A stretch of DNA of 64,000 bases from positions 2,294,001 through 2,358,000 of the forward strand of contig OZ253937.1 of assembly GCA_965267185.1 (NCBI GenBank). Direction: 5' to 3'. Source of the stretch: G965267185 sp965267185. Its GTDB lineage: Bacteria > Pseudomonadota > Alphaproteobacteria > UBA6615. The translations under genes and the position numbers were made by a program. The notes under the pieces were generated by a model. The model saw nothing but the letters and a program-made list of their open reading frames with translations. It ran no database searches and was not told where the DNA came from. Below are positions 1-8,866 of this stretch, one piece after another (position 1 is the first letter of the stretch; each line of letters begins with the position of its first letter).

Positions 1-990
1 CCGCGCCATCCCGATCGCAAAGATCGAACAGAAGGCGTTCGAAGTTACTGGAAATCTGGATATCCATGCTCGGCGATAGGGAGGGACACACCGGCGCCAC
101 CGACATATCGCCAGCTTCGAAAAATCGCGTCAGGATATCGTTCTGGTTGGAAGCTACGATTAACCGGCTGTCGGTCAGCCCCATCTTATGCGCCGCATAG
201 CCGGCATACACATTGCCGAAATTACCGTCGGTACGACGAACGAGACAGCTTCGTCGGGTGCGCCCAGTTTCGCGGCGGCGGTGAAATAGTAGACGATCTG
301 GGCCATAACGCGGGCCCAGTTGATCGAGTTCACCGCCGACAGGTTCAACGCGTCACGAAACGCCTCATCATTGAACATGCCTTTGACCAAGTCTTGGCAG
401 TCGTCGAACGTGCCGGAGATAGCGATATTGTAGACGTTCGGCGCCAGCACGGTGGTCATCTGCCGGCGCTGCACCTCCGAAACCCGGCCAACGGGATGCA
501 ACATGAAAATATCGAGGTTTTCACGCCCCCGGCAGGCTTCAATAGCTGCCGAGCCGGTATCGCCCGAGGTGGCGCCGACGATCGTGATCCGCTCGTTGCG
601 CCGGCCCAGGATGTGCTCAAACATGCGGCCGAGAAACTGAAGGGCGAAATCCTTGAACGCCAATGTCGGGCCATGGAACAGCTCAAGCAACCAGGTATCG
701 TCGTCGAGCTGGCGCAACGGTGCGACCGCCGGGTCTGCAAAAACCTTGTAGGTTTCGCCGATCATCGAGCGTAGCGCCGCATCATCGATACAAGCTTCGT
801 CGATGTAAGGCCGCATCACACGAAAGGCGTTCTCCGCATATTCAGCATCCGCCATGGCGCGAACATCGTCGCGCGACACCGGCGGCCACCGCTCCGGAAT
901 ATAGAGGCCGCCGTCGCGCGCAAGTCCGGCCAAAACGACGTCCTCGAAACCGAGCGCCGGTGCCGCTCCTCTGGTACTGATATAGTGCAA
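1..990 (-). CDS. thrC: Threonine synthase, truncated by the window edge and frameshifted
   Basis: PLP enzyme converting O-phosphohomoserine to threonine. The N-terminal half is intact, with the PLP lysine at about residue 113 in the TLAFKDF motif and a GATSGDTGSA loop. After VVPT (about residue 255) the frame reads VISAMCMPAM and stops at 175. Restoring one base (ACGGTAATTTC to ACGGGTAATTTC, near 225) gives the family motif PTGNFGNVYAGYAA and an open frame to the window edge (ending ...LFDLCDRDGA). So one C:G pair appears to be missing, either a real mutation or a consensus error. The start is TTG at 990, with GAGGAG nine bases upstream. It lies 85 bp downstream of the M32 peptidase gene, on the same strand as the oxidase operon. 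The 3' end is outside the window. Confidence 0.9.
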
Positions 991-1075
991 TAGAGGCCGC
1001 TCCTCGTTGGGCGGGCTAACCTATCCAAAGGACCCCAGCGTCACAACCGGTCGTGGATACTCGATGAAAATAGGG

Positions 1076-2575
1076 CTAGTTCAGATATCGGTCGCGCAAG
1101 TGGCGCTCGAATATCACGGGATTGAGCGGTTCGCCGGTCGCCGCGGTTAGCAGGTCGTCGGCTACCGCCTGGGAACCGCGGGAATGGATGTTCTCGCGCA
1201 GCCACCCCATAAGCGGCGCAAACTCGCCCTTGGCGATCTCGTCTTCGAGATTCGGCGCCGCGCGGCGGGCCGCCGCATAGATTTGGGCCGCGGCAATCGC
1301 GCCCATCGTATAGGTGGGGAAATAGCCGAAATCTCCGCCCGGCCAATGGATGTCCTGCAAGCATCCCAAGCGGTCGTCGGGCGGCACAATTCCGAGCAGC
1401 TCCTTCATGCCGTCGTTCCATGCGGCGGGCAGATCTGCTAGCGCCAGATCACCAGCGATCAACGCGCGTTCCAGCCGGTAACGGAGAATAATGTGAGCCG
1501 GATAGGTCACCTCGTCGGCATCGACGCGGATGAATCCGGGCTCAACGCGGGTATACAGCCGGTAAAGGTTTTCCAGGTCCCAAGCGGGGCCGCTGCCATC
1601 AAAGGCCTTCTGCATCAAGGGGCCGGCATAGGCCAGGAATGGCCGGGAGCGGCATACCTGCATTTCGACCAATAACGATTGGCTCTCATGTATCGCCATA
1701 CCCAGAGCGTTGCCGACGGGCTGGTAGCGCCAAGCCTCGGGCAAGCCGAGCTCATACATGGCGTGGCCCGTCTCATGTAAAACTCCCATCAGCGACGACG
1801 TGAAATCGGCCTCATCGTAACGGGTTGTGATACGCACATCGCTGGCGCCGCCGCCACAGAATGGATGGTGGCTCACATCGAGCCGGCCACGCTCGAAATC
1901 GAAACCGATAGCGCGCATGAGTTGGCGGCCGAGTGCGCGTTGTGTCTCGACGGGAAACGGCCCTGCGGGCACAACCGGATCGGGCTGGCTGCGCTGAAGA
2001 TCGAGAACCTCCTGAAGGAAATCCGGCAAAAAGACCGCAAGATCGCCGAAAACCCGATCAATGGCCTCGCTGCGGGCACCTGGTTCGTAGGTATCGAGCA
2101 GCGCATCGTAGGATGATAGCCCCAACGCTGCCGACTTAGCCGCCGCCACCTCGCGAACCAACCGCAACACTTCCGTTAAGCTCGGCAGGAGGCCCTTGTA
2201 GTCGTTCTCCGTGCGCGCAGTACGCCAGGCCAATTCGCACGCCGCGTTGGCCCGCGAGCGGGCGTCGACCAGGTCGGCTGGAACCGCCGTCGCGTGCAGA
2301 TAGCTGCGGCGCATCTCCCGCAGATTAGCCGCCTGCCAGCCTTCCTTATCGCCCCCCGTATCGTCGCTGGCTTCCAAGAGGTCACCGATTTCGGGCTCGG
2401 TGAGTAGTTCGTGGTGCAGCACGCTCAGCGTTGCAACCTGCTCGGCACGGGCCGGCGCGCTGCCTTCGGGCATGATCGTCGCCTGATCCCAGTGAAGGAT
2501 GCCCAACGCATCCTCGATCACGCCGATCCGGTGAAAACGGGCTGCCAAATCTTCATATGAAGTACGCGCTGGCAT
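1076..2575 (-). CDS. Carboxypeptidase Taq family (M32) zinc metallocarboxypeptidase
   Basis: Cytoplasmic metallocarboxypeptidase that removes C-terminal residues from peptides. The protein has 499 residues, the normal length for M32. It carries the HExxH zinc motif (HETGH, residues 267-271) and the downstream HESQS segment (296-300), whose glutamate is the third metal ligand in this family. An early LHWDQATIMP segment (about 27-36) is also typical. No signal peptide is seen. The ATG at 2575 lies only 5 bp after the SURF1 stop, so it is probably co-transcribed with the end of the oxidase operon, although it has no evident role in respiration. The family assignment is firm; the physiological substrate is not known from sequence. 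Confidence 0.93.
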   Translation of the reverse strand: MPARTSYEDLAARFHRIGVIEDALGILHWDQATIMPEGSAPARAEQVATLSVLHHELLTEPEIGDLLEASDDTGGDKEGWQAANLREMRRSYLHATAVPADLVDARSRANAACELAWRTARTENDYKGLLPSLTEVLRLVREVAAAKSAALGLSSYDALLDTYEPGARSEAIDRVFGDLAVFLPDFLQEVLDLQRSQPDPVVPAGPFPVETQRALGRQLMRAIGFDFERGRLDVSHHPFCGGGASDVRITTRYDEADFTSSLMGVLHETGHAMYELGLPEAWRYQPVGNALGMAIHESQSLLVEMQVCRSRPFLAYAGPLMQKAFDGSGPAWDLENLYRLYTRVEPGFIRVDADEVTYPAHIILRYRLERALIAGDLALADLPAAWNDGMKELLGIVPPDDRLGCLQDIHWPGGDFGYFPTYTMGAIAAAQIYAAARRAAPNLEDEIAKGEFAPLMGWLRENIHSRGSQAVADDLLTAATGEPLNPVIFERHLRDRYLN

Positions 2576-2580
2576 GAATT

Positions 2581-3300
2581 CTACTCGTCACCGCCAACTT
2601 TGCGCCGGGCCTGAAAAACCACATAGATAACGAGCAGAACAACCGCAAGCGCATACCACGTCATGGCGTACTGCAAATGTGGATTGCTCAACGCGATGTC
2701 GGGCACACCACCGGCGGGATAAATGCCCGAAGCCGCCGTTTTGGGAGCCTGCTGCACGTAGAATGGCGCAACGCTCCTCACCCCGGTCGCCGACGCCATT
2801 TGATCGCGGTCGACGTAAAACCAAGTGCCGGTGTCTGGGTCGTTATCCGGCGTAAACCGGCCCGGCGTTTCGAAGCGGCGCACATACCCCTCAACGCTAA
2901 CGACGCCAGCCGGCGCCGGTGCGACCTCGTCTTCGCTGCCGACCGGCGCCCAGCCCCGGTCGACCAGAACGACGGCGCCATCCGTCTCCAACACCAACGG
3001 CGTTATAATGTGAAATCCCGCGCGGCCACCGCGCGTCCGGCTCTGTAGTTTTATATCGGCGTCCGGCCGATAGCGGCCCTGCAATTGGATGGGCCCGTAC
3101 TCAACCGCATCCAAACCTTCGGACGCGGCATCAACGACTTCCGAGTAAGTTCGCACCGGGGCGGTAATGCGCTGGGCTCGGAGTTCGAGTATATCCTCCT
3201 TCCAGACCCGCCGGTCGAGCTGCCACGTCCCCAAACCAACGAGAACCACCAATCCCACCGCAACGAACACGGTCATCCATAGAGTCGGCCGAAATGTCAT
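2581..3300 (-). CDS. SURF1 family cytochrome oxidase assembly protein
   Basis: SURF1/Shy1 homologue, an inner-membrane factor that assists heme a insertion into subunit I of aa3 oxidase. It has 239 residues, with one membrane helix near residues 8-25 and a second near 211-231, enclosing a periplasmic domain. Family hallmarks are GTWQLDRR after helix 1, VDRGWAPV in the middle and the NPHLQYAMTWYALA segment leading into helix 2. It follows the DUF983 gene by 39 bp at the distal end of the cta cluster, the usual alphaproteobacterial position. The ATG at 3300 places the first helix directly at the N-terminus. Confidence 0.93.
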   Translation of the reverse strand: MTFRPTLWMTVFVAVGLVVLVGLGTWQLDRRVWKEDILELRAQRITAPVRTYSEVVDAASEGLDAVEYGPIQLQGRYRPDADIKLQSRTRGGRAGFHIITPLVLETDGAVVLVDRGWAPVGSEDEVAPAPAGVVSVEGYVRRFETPGRFTPDNDPDTGTWFYVDRDQMASATGVRSVAPFYVQQAPKTAASGIYPAGGVPDIALSNPHLQYAMTWYALAVVLLVIYVVFQARRKVGGDE

Positions 3301-3339
3301 GAAGTGACGGCCCGCAAATGCTTACGAAAACCAACCGTA

Positions 3340-3711
3340 CTATTGGTTGTAGTCGTCGACATTGTGCCTGTAGTGCTGTGCCATCAGCCAAGCCTTAAGG
3401 GGCCGCATCAAGGCGATCGCTCCACCGACAACAACCGGGACCCAGATCATCAGGTGAACCCAGATCGGTGGGCCGAATGTAAACTCGACCCACAATGCGA
3501 GCGGAATGACGATGGCGCTATAAACGACAATTATGAAAAACGCTGCCCCGTCTTCGGCGTTGAGCCGCGACAGGTCGAGTCCGCATTCGTCGCAGGTGTC
3601 ACGCACACTCAGCAGGCCTTGATACAACCTGCCTTGGCCGCAGCGCGGACAGGCGCAGCGCAGACCCGTTACCACCGTCGACTGGCGTGGATGGTAATCA
3701 ACCATCGTCAC
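3340..3711 (-). CDS. DUF983 family zinc-ribbon membrane protein
   Basis: Small inner-membrane protein of 123 residues, belonging to DUF983, a family common in alphaproteobacteria next to ctaE. An N-terminal cysteine cluster (C19, C21, C24 and then C40, C43, in the form CPRCGQGRLY ... CDECG) suggests a metal-binding knuckle on the cytoplasmic side. Two hydrophobic helices follow, near residues 57-75 and 84-103. It lies 15 bp after ctaE and 39 bp before the SURF1 gene, so it is part of the oxidase operon. A role in assembly is inferred from this position only; no biochemical function is established for the family as far as I know. Confidence 0.88.
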   Translation of the reverse strand: MTMVDYHPRQSTVVTGLRCACPRCGQGRLYQGLLSVRDTCDECGLDLSRLNAEDGAAFFIIVVYSAIVIPLALWVEFTFGPPIWVHLMIWVPVVVGGAIALMRPLKAWLMAQHYRHNVDDYNQ

Positions 3712-3726
3712 GCCATCCGGTGGCGC

Positions 3727-4563
3727 CTAAGCGGCGCTCCACACATAAACGAAGGTGAACAGGAACAGCCATACCACGTCGACGAAATGCCAATACCAAG
3801 CAGCAGCCTCAAAACCGAAATGATGATCGGGCTGGAAATGTCCCTTTGCACAGCGCATCCAGCAAACGGCCAGGAACACCGTACCGACGATCACATGGAA
3901 TCCGTGAAAACCGGTTGCCAGGAAGAAGGTCGACGCATAGATGCCTTCGGTGAAACCGAATGGCGCATGGGCGTACTCCCAGGCCTGCAACAGCGTGAAC
4001 AAGAAGCCTAGTCCCACCGTTATCCCGAGCATCAGGGTGGCATGCTTCATGTTGCCTTCGCGGATATCATGGTGCGCCCACGTCACCGTAAAACCGGAGG
4101 TCAGCAAGATAACCGTGTTGAGGAGGGGCAGACCGAACGGCTCAAAAATCTCGAGCCCCTCGGGCGGCCATACCGAGCCGATCGCCTCCTTGGGGAACAG
4201 GCTGGCGTCGAAAAATGCCCAGAAAAATGCCGAAAAGAACATCACTTCCGAGATGATGAACAACGCCATGCCATAGCGCAGGCCGAGCTGCACAAAGTTA
4301 GTATGCAGCTTCTGGACCGTCGCTTCATCGATGACATCACGCCACCAACCCATCATCGTTATCATCGAAATGATAATGCCTGGCGCGATAGCCCACAGAC
4401 CGATGACCTCGAAAAACGGTTCCAGCCCCAACCCCATCGTGTCGGGATGCATGAACAGGACTATTCCAAACATCGTCAGAAGGCCGCCGGTCGCGCCAAC
4501 GATCGGCCATTTGCTCGGCTCGACGAGGTGATAGGGGTGGTTGCCGTGGCTCTGTTCGCTCAT
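3727..4563 (-). CDS. ctaE: Cytochrome c oxidase subunit III
   Basis: Core subunit III of the aa3 cytochrome c oxidase, an integral membrane protein that stabilises proton uptake into subunit I. It has 278 residues with seven predicted helices, as in the long alphaproteobacterial form. The conserved SEVMFFSAFFWAFF segment includes E106, the buried glutamate of the family, and the C-terminus has the WYWHFVDVVWLFLF signature. It follows ctaG by 24 bp and precedes the DUF983 gene by 15 bp, consistent with one transcript. Confidence 0.97.
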   Translation of the reverse strand: MSEQSHGNHPYHLVEPSKWPIVGATGGLLTMFGIVLFMHPDTMGLGLEPFFEVIGLWAIAPGIIISMITMMGWWRDVIDEATVQKLHTNFVQLGLRYGMALFIISEVMFFSAFFWAFFDASLFPKEAIGSVWPPEGLEIFEPFGLPLLNTVILLTSGFTVTWAHHDIREGNMKHATLMLGITVGLGFLFTLLQAWEYAHAPFGFTEGIYASTFFLATGFHGFHVIVGTVFLAVCWMRCAKGHFQPDHHFGFEAAAWYWHFVDVVWLFLFTFVYVWSAA

Positions 4564-4587
4564 CGCGTAATACTCGCTTAGACCGTT

Positions 4588-5220
4588 CTAGTTAATCGAC
4601 CGGTGCTCTTCATTCACCAGTTGGGCCGACTGACGTTCGGCGTCAGCCTCCTCGTCGCGAAAAAAGGTGTAGCTCAGGGTTATGGTTGTAACGTCATCGA
4701 GATTTTCATCGAGCGCGATATCCGGATCGACGAAGAACGTTACCGGCATTTGCGCCGATTGGCCCGACGCCAGTGTTTGCTCGGTGAAACAAAAACACTC
4801 GATTTTGACGAAGTAAGGCGCGGCCTTCAGCGGCGTTACATTGAACGTCGCCGTTCCCGTCACCGCGTCGGTATGGCGGTTGCGTGCCTCGTAAAACGCC
4901 AGTCCCGTCGCCCCGACATTAAGCGTGACCGACCGTTGGACCGGCTTAAAACGCCAATCGAGCGTGGGTTCGATGTTGCTATCGAAGCGGACCGTGATCT
5001 CCCGGTCGGTAAGGATATCGTCCCCCGCCGGCGCCTCTGCTTCGACCAACGGAATCCCGGCAAAGCCGAATTTCTGACAAAACGCCCGGTACGCCGGCAC
5101 AGTGGCATAAGCGAAGCCGTTCATGCCGAGCACGAGCACCGCGAGGCCAGCGAAGACGTACCGGTTGCGCCGCCGCCGCTGACGCCGAGGCGTCGAATCC
5201 ATTGTCGCCTCGCCACTCAT
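4588..5220 (-). CDS. ctaG: Cytochrome c oxidase copper assembly protein CtaG/Cox11
   Basis: Membrane-anchored periplasmic copper chaperone that delivers copper to the CuB site of subunit I. With the chosen start it has 210 residues: a basic cytoplasmic tail (PRRQRRRRNR), one helix at about 21-40 and a periplasmic beta domain. Copper ligands are visible as C48 (in AFCQKFG) and the CFCF motif with C142 and C144. The frame is open upstream to 5268, but the ATG at 5220 is chosen because it forms an ATGA overlap with the stop of the small upstream gene, implying translational coupling. Confidence 0.94.
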   Translation of the reverse strand: MSGEATMDSTPRRQRRRRNRYVFAGLAVLVLGMNGFAYATVPAYRAFCQKFGFAGIPLVEAEAPAGDDILTDREITVRFDSNIEPTLDWRFKPVQRSVTLNVGATGLAFYEARNRHTDAVTGTATFNVTPLKAAPYFVKIECFCFTEQTLASGQSAQMPVTFFVDPDIALDENLDDVTTITLSYTFFRDEEADAERQSAQLVNEEHRSIN

Positions 5221-5348
5221 CCCAACAGTCCTGCCCGTGTAATGAAGACTAGGTAGAAGACCGCACAAAACGCCAATAGGCCGATCAGTACCACCCTATT
5301 CTTAACGCGCTGTTCACGATGCCGCTCGCTGTACTCACGACGCGCCAT
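5217..5348 (-). CDS. 43-residue single-helix membrane protein of the oxidase operon (CoxF-like)
   Basis: A very short gene encoding 43 residues: a highly charged N-terminus (MARREYSERHREQRVKNR) followed by one hydrophobic helix (about 19-37) and a short RAGLLG tail. It is embedded between ctaB and ctaG. Its ATG overlaps the ctaB stop as TAATG, its Shine-Dalgarno (AGGAGGG) lies inside the last ctaB codons, and its own stop overlaps the ctaG start as ATGA. Such tight coupling at both ends, with a strong ribosome site, argues that it is real. Small proteins in this position are sometimes annotated CoxF in rhizobia; I recall that rather than having checked it. A role in oxidase assembly is inferred. 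Confidence 0.85.
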   Translation of the reverse strand: MARREYSERHREQRVKNRVVLIGLLAFCAVFYLVFITRAGLLG

Positions 5349-6295
5349 TAGATCCCTCCTACTCCGATCCCCACCGCGAAATCCGCAAGGACCAACGCAA
5401 AGAGCAAAAATAGATAGAGGATAGAGAAGCCGAACATCTGGCGCGCCCGCCGGTCGCCCGCATCATCTGCTTCGCGCCAAACGCGAACGGCGCTTATGAC
5501 AAACAGCAGGCCCAACAGCGCTGCGCCGACAGCGTAAACCAAGCCGGCCGCGCCGATGAAATAAGGCGCCAAGCTCAACGGTAGCAGCAACACCGTATAG
5601 GCAAGCATATGCGCCTTGGTGGTTCGGCGCCCGGCCACGACCGGCAGCATGGGTATACCGGCGCGGCTATAATCGCCGCTGCGATACAGCGCGAGCGCCC
5701 AGAAATGCGGCGGCGTCCAGAAAAAGATAATTGCGAACAACATCACCGGCATAAGCGCAATATCGCCCGTGACCGCAGCCCAGCCGATCATCGGCGGGAA
5801 CGCCCCCGCAGCCCCGCCAATGACAATATTCTGCGGTGTTCGCCGCTTGAGCCACATCGTGTAAACGAAGACGTAGAACAGGATTGCGGCTGCCAATAGG
5901 CCGCCAGCGACCCAGTTAGTGGTCAACCCCAACAACCCGACCGACAATAACGACAACAAACCGCCGAAAACCAAAGCATCGTCGGGGGCGACCCGACCGG
6001 CTGGAATAGGCCGGTTTGCCGTACGCTCCATGACGGTGTCGATGTCCCGGTCGTACCACATGTTGATGGCCCCGGCCGCGCCCGATCCCACCGCGATACA
6101 TAAAACCGCGACAGCCGCGAGCAACGGATGAAGAGCGCCAGGGGCAACGGCCAGGCCAACGAAGCCGGTGAACACGACGAGAACCATCACGCGCGGCTTG
6201 AGCAGCTGCACGAAGTCGCCGACACCGGCCACCGGCATGGCACCTGCTGTGTCGCGGCTGTCCGCTACCTGGTTTGCTATTGTCGTGACGCTCAA
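5348..6295 (-). CDS. ctaB: Protoheme IX farnesyltransferase (heme O synthase)
   Basis: Polytopic UbiA-superfamily prenyltransferase that adds farnesyl to heme b to make heme O, the precursor of heme a for the aa3 oxidase. It has 315 residues and about nine helices. The first aspartate-rich motif is NMWYDRDID (residues 78-86) followed by RTANRPIPAG. The segment KRRTPQNIVIGGAAGAFPP is characteristic of CtaB rather than UbiA. It lies 32 bp after ctaD, and its stop overlaps the start of the 43-residue downstream gene by one base. Confidence 0.97.
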   Translation of the reverse strand: MSVTTIANQVADSRDTAGAMPVAGVGDFVQLLKPRVMVLVVFTGFVGLAVAPGALHPLLAAVAVLCIAVGSGAAGAINMWYDRDIDTVMERTANRPIPAGRVAPDDALVFGGLLSLLSVGLLGLTTNWVAGGLLAAAILFYVFVYTMWLKRRTPQNIVIGGAAGAFPPMIGWAAVTGDIALMPVMLFAIIFFWTPPHFWALALYRSGDYSRAGIPMLPVVAGRRTTKAHMLAYTVLLLPLSLAPYFIGAAGLVYAVGAALLGLLFVISAVRVWREADDAGDRRARQMFGFSILYLFLLFALVLADFAVGIGVGGI

Positions 6296-6327
6296 CGTCG
6301 TTTCCCCAACTGGATCTTAGCCGCCGA

Positions 6328-7950
6328 TCAATGGGCCTCGACGGGCTCTAGTTCCGGCAGTTGTTCGTGGGTGTGGTGAGGCGCCGGTGACGGAACGGTC
6401 CACTCGAGCGTGGTCGCTCCAGCACCCCAATAGTTGGCCTCCGCTCGCTTCCCGCTCGTCAGGGTCTGGATCACGATATAGATGAACATCAGCATGCCGA
6501 TGCCAGAAACATAGGCACCTATCGACGACACTAAATTCCAGCCCGCATAGGCGTCCGGAAAGTCGGGATAGCGCCGCGGCATGCCAGCCAACCCGAGAAA
6601 ATGCTGCGGGAAGAAAGTCAGGTTGACGCCAATGAAGGTGACCCAGAAATGCAACTTACCGAGCGTTTCGTTGTACATGCGGCCGGACATTTTGCCGATC
6701 CAATAATAGAAACCAGCAAACATCGCGAACACCGCGCCCAAGCTCAGAACGTAATGGAAGTGGGCGACGACGTAGTAGGTATCGTGTAGGGCAATATCGA
6801 TTCCGGCATTCGCCAACACAACACCGGTGACGCCACCGACGGTGAAGAGGAAAATAAACCCGAGCGCCCAAAGCATCGGCGTGTCGAAACGGATTGACCC
6901 GCCCCACATCGTCGCTATCCAGGAGAAGATCTTAATGCCGGTTGGCACGGCAATGACCATTGTCGCCACGGTGAAATACGCCCTCGTGTCGACATCGAGG
7001 CCGACCGTGAACATATGATGCGCCCACACAATGAAACCGATGAAGCCAATCGAAACCATGGCGTAGGCCATACCGAGATAGCCGAACACCGGCTTACGCG
7101 AAAATGTCGAGACAATCTGGCTGATGATCCCGAAGGCCGGCAGGACCATGATGTAGACTTCCGGGTGACCAAAGAACCAGAACAGATGCTGGAATAGAAT
7201 CGGATCACCGCCGCCGGCCGCATCGAAGAACGTCGTTCCGAAGTTGCGGTCGGTAAGCAGCATGGTGATCGCACCGGCAAGCACGGGCACCGCAAGCACC
7301 AACAGAAAAGCCGTGACCAGCTCACTCCACACGAACAACGGCATGCGGTGCAGCGTCATGCCAGGCGCCCGCATGTTGAAGATCGTGGTGATAAAGTTAA
7401 TGGCGCCCAAGATCGACGACGCACCTGCCAGATGGAGGGCGAAGATCGCCATATCGACCGAAGGACCAGGCTGCCCGTCCACCGATGACAAGGGTGGATA
7501 AACCGTCCATCCGGTGCCGGCGCCCCCGCCAACGACAGTCGAACCGATCAGCAGAAGTAGCGCAGGCGGCAACAGCCAGAACGAAATATTATTCATGCGC
7601 GGAAACGCCATATCGGGCGCGCCGATCATCAGCGGAATGAACCAGTTTCCGAAACCGCCGATTACCGCGGGCATGACCACGAAGAACACCATGATCAAGC
7701 CATGCGCCGTGATCACCACGTTCCATAGCTGACCGTCGACAGCCCCATCGGCGACAAAGAGTTGGCCGCCCGGGTCCTGTAACTCCATACGCATAAGGAT
7801 CGACATGGCACCGCCGACAACGCCGGCGATGATCGAGAAGACGATATACATCGTCCCGATGTCTTTATGGTTCGTCGAGTAGGCGAACCGGCGCCAGCCT
7901 CGGGGATGATGGTCGACGTGAGCGTGGTCTGCAGTGGCAGCGTGAGCCAT
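6328..7950 (-). CDS. ctaD: Cytochrome c oxidase subunit I (aa3 type, A1 family)
   Basis: Catalytic subunit carrying heme a and the heme a3-CuB centre, where oxygen is reduced and protons are pumped. It has 540 residues and twelve helices. The GHPEVY motif (261-266) supplies the CuB histidine H262, the cross-linked tyrosine Y266 and E264, the D-channel glutamate that defines the A1 family. The D-channel aspartate is D113 in APDMAFPRMNN, and the HDTYYVVAHFHYVLS segment carries the heme a and a3 histidines. It follows ctaC by 16 bp. Confidence 0.98.
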   Translation of the reverse strand: MAHAATADHAHVDHHPRGWRRFAYSTNHKDIGTMYIVFSIIAGVVGGAMSILMRMELQDPGGQLFVADGAVDGQLWNVVITAHGLIMVFFVVMPAVIGGFGNWFIPLMIGAPDMAFPRMNNISFWLLPPALLLLIGSTVVGGGAGTGWTVYPPLSSVDGQPGPSVDMAIFALHLAGASSILGAINFITTIFNMRAPGMTLHRMPLFVWSELVTAFLLVLAVPVLAGAITMLLTDRNFGTTFFDAAGGGDPILFQHLFWFFGHPEVYIMVLPAFGIISQIVSTFSRKPVFGYLGMAYAMVSIGFIGFIVWAHHMFTVGLDVDTRAYFTVATMVIAVPTGIKIFSWIATMWGGSIRFDTPMLWALGFIFLFTVGGVTGVVLANAGIDIALHDTYYVVAHFHYVLSLGAVFAMFAGFYYWIGKMSGRMYNETLGKLHFWVTFIGVNLTFFPQHFLGLAGMPRRYPDFPDAYAGWNLVSSIGAYVSGIGMLMFIYIVIQTLTSGKRAEANYWGAGATTLEWTVPSPAPHHTHEQLPELEPVEAH

Positions 7951-7966
7951 GATTATATCCCTTCGG

Positions 7967-8866
7967 CTAACGTACTATCGCATTCGACGGCGCGTCGTTG
8001 CGCACAATTCTCACCGGACGCGGTGTCAGTTCATCTTCGGCTTCTGCGTAACGCTCACGCGCTTCGACAACCCAAGCGTCGAAGTCGGCTTGCGTCACCG
8101 CCTGTATGGCAATCGGCATAAAAGCATGGCCCGCGCCGCACAACTCGGAGCACTGGCCGTAATACATGCCGACTTCATCGATATCGAACCAAATTTCATT
8201 AGTCCGGCCCGGTACCGCGTCGACCTTCGAACCAAGCGCCGGCATGGCAAACGCATGCAGAACATCGGATGACGTCACCAGTACGCGAATTTTTGTACCG
8301 ATCGGCAGTACCAAATTTTCATCCGTCGACAGCAGCCGTACCTGGTCACCCTCTATTTCGTCATCGGGGATCATGAAGGCATCGAAGGTGAAATCGCCGT
8401 GATCGGGATATTCGTAACTCCAGTACCACTGACGTCCGATGACCTTGACGGTCATGTCGGCGTCGACGGTGTCGTCGGTGTTATAAAGCAGCGGCAGGGA
8501 AAACAGACCGATGACAACCAGTATCAGTATGGGAATGGCAGTCCACAAAACCTCGATGACCGAGTTGTGGGTGGTTTTCGACGGTGTCGGATTGCGCTTT
8601 TCGCTGAACCTGTACATCGTGTAGAGCATCAGCGCCAACACGAACAGGCTGATTGCAAAAATCACAATAAGCAAGAAATCATGGAACCTTACCATCTCCT
8701 CCATGATCGTTGAGTGGGCTTCTTGAAAATTCATCTGCCACGGCGTCGGCTGTTGCGCCGAAACTGGCGACGAAATCAACACGCCGAAAACCAGTGCAAC
8801 CACTGCAGCCGAAGCTGTCCGCATTTGCCTCACCCAGGAACAATTTAAAGTTGAATTCATGGCCAC
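7967..8866 (-). CDS. ctaC: Cytochrome c oxidase subunit II
   Basis: Receives electrons from cytochrome c through the binuclear CuA centre. It has 299 residues: a signal peptide ending near ...SPVSAQQ (about residue 38), two helices (about 63-85 and 104-127) and a periplasmic cupredoxin domain. CuA ligands are all present: H204, C239, E241, C243, H247 and M250. The aromatic electron-entry patch is in GRQWYWSYEYP. The GTG at 8866 has GAGG seven bases upstream and is preferred; an ATG two codons later is possible. It is the first gene of the oxidase operon, transcribed leftward from the 8.9-9.2 kb intergenic region. Confidence 0.96.
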   Translation of the reverse strand: MAMNSTLNCSWVRQMRTASAAVVALVFGVLISSPVSAQQPTPWQMNFQEAHSTIMEEMVRFHDFLLIVIFAISLFVLALMLYTMYRFSEKRNPTPSKTTHNSVIEVLWTAIPILILVVIGLFSLPLLYNTDDTVDADMTVKVIGRQWYWSYEYPDHGDFTFDAFMIPDDEIEGDQVRLLSTDENLVLPIGTKIRVLVTSSDVLHAFAMPALGSKVDAVPGRTNEIWFDIDEVGMYYGQCSELCGAGHAFMPIAIQAVTQADFDAWVVEARERYAEAEDELTPRPVRIVRNDAPSNAIVR

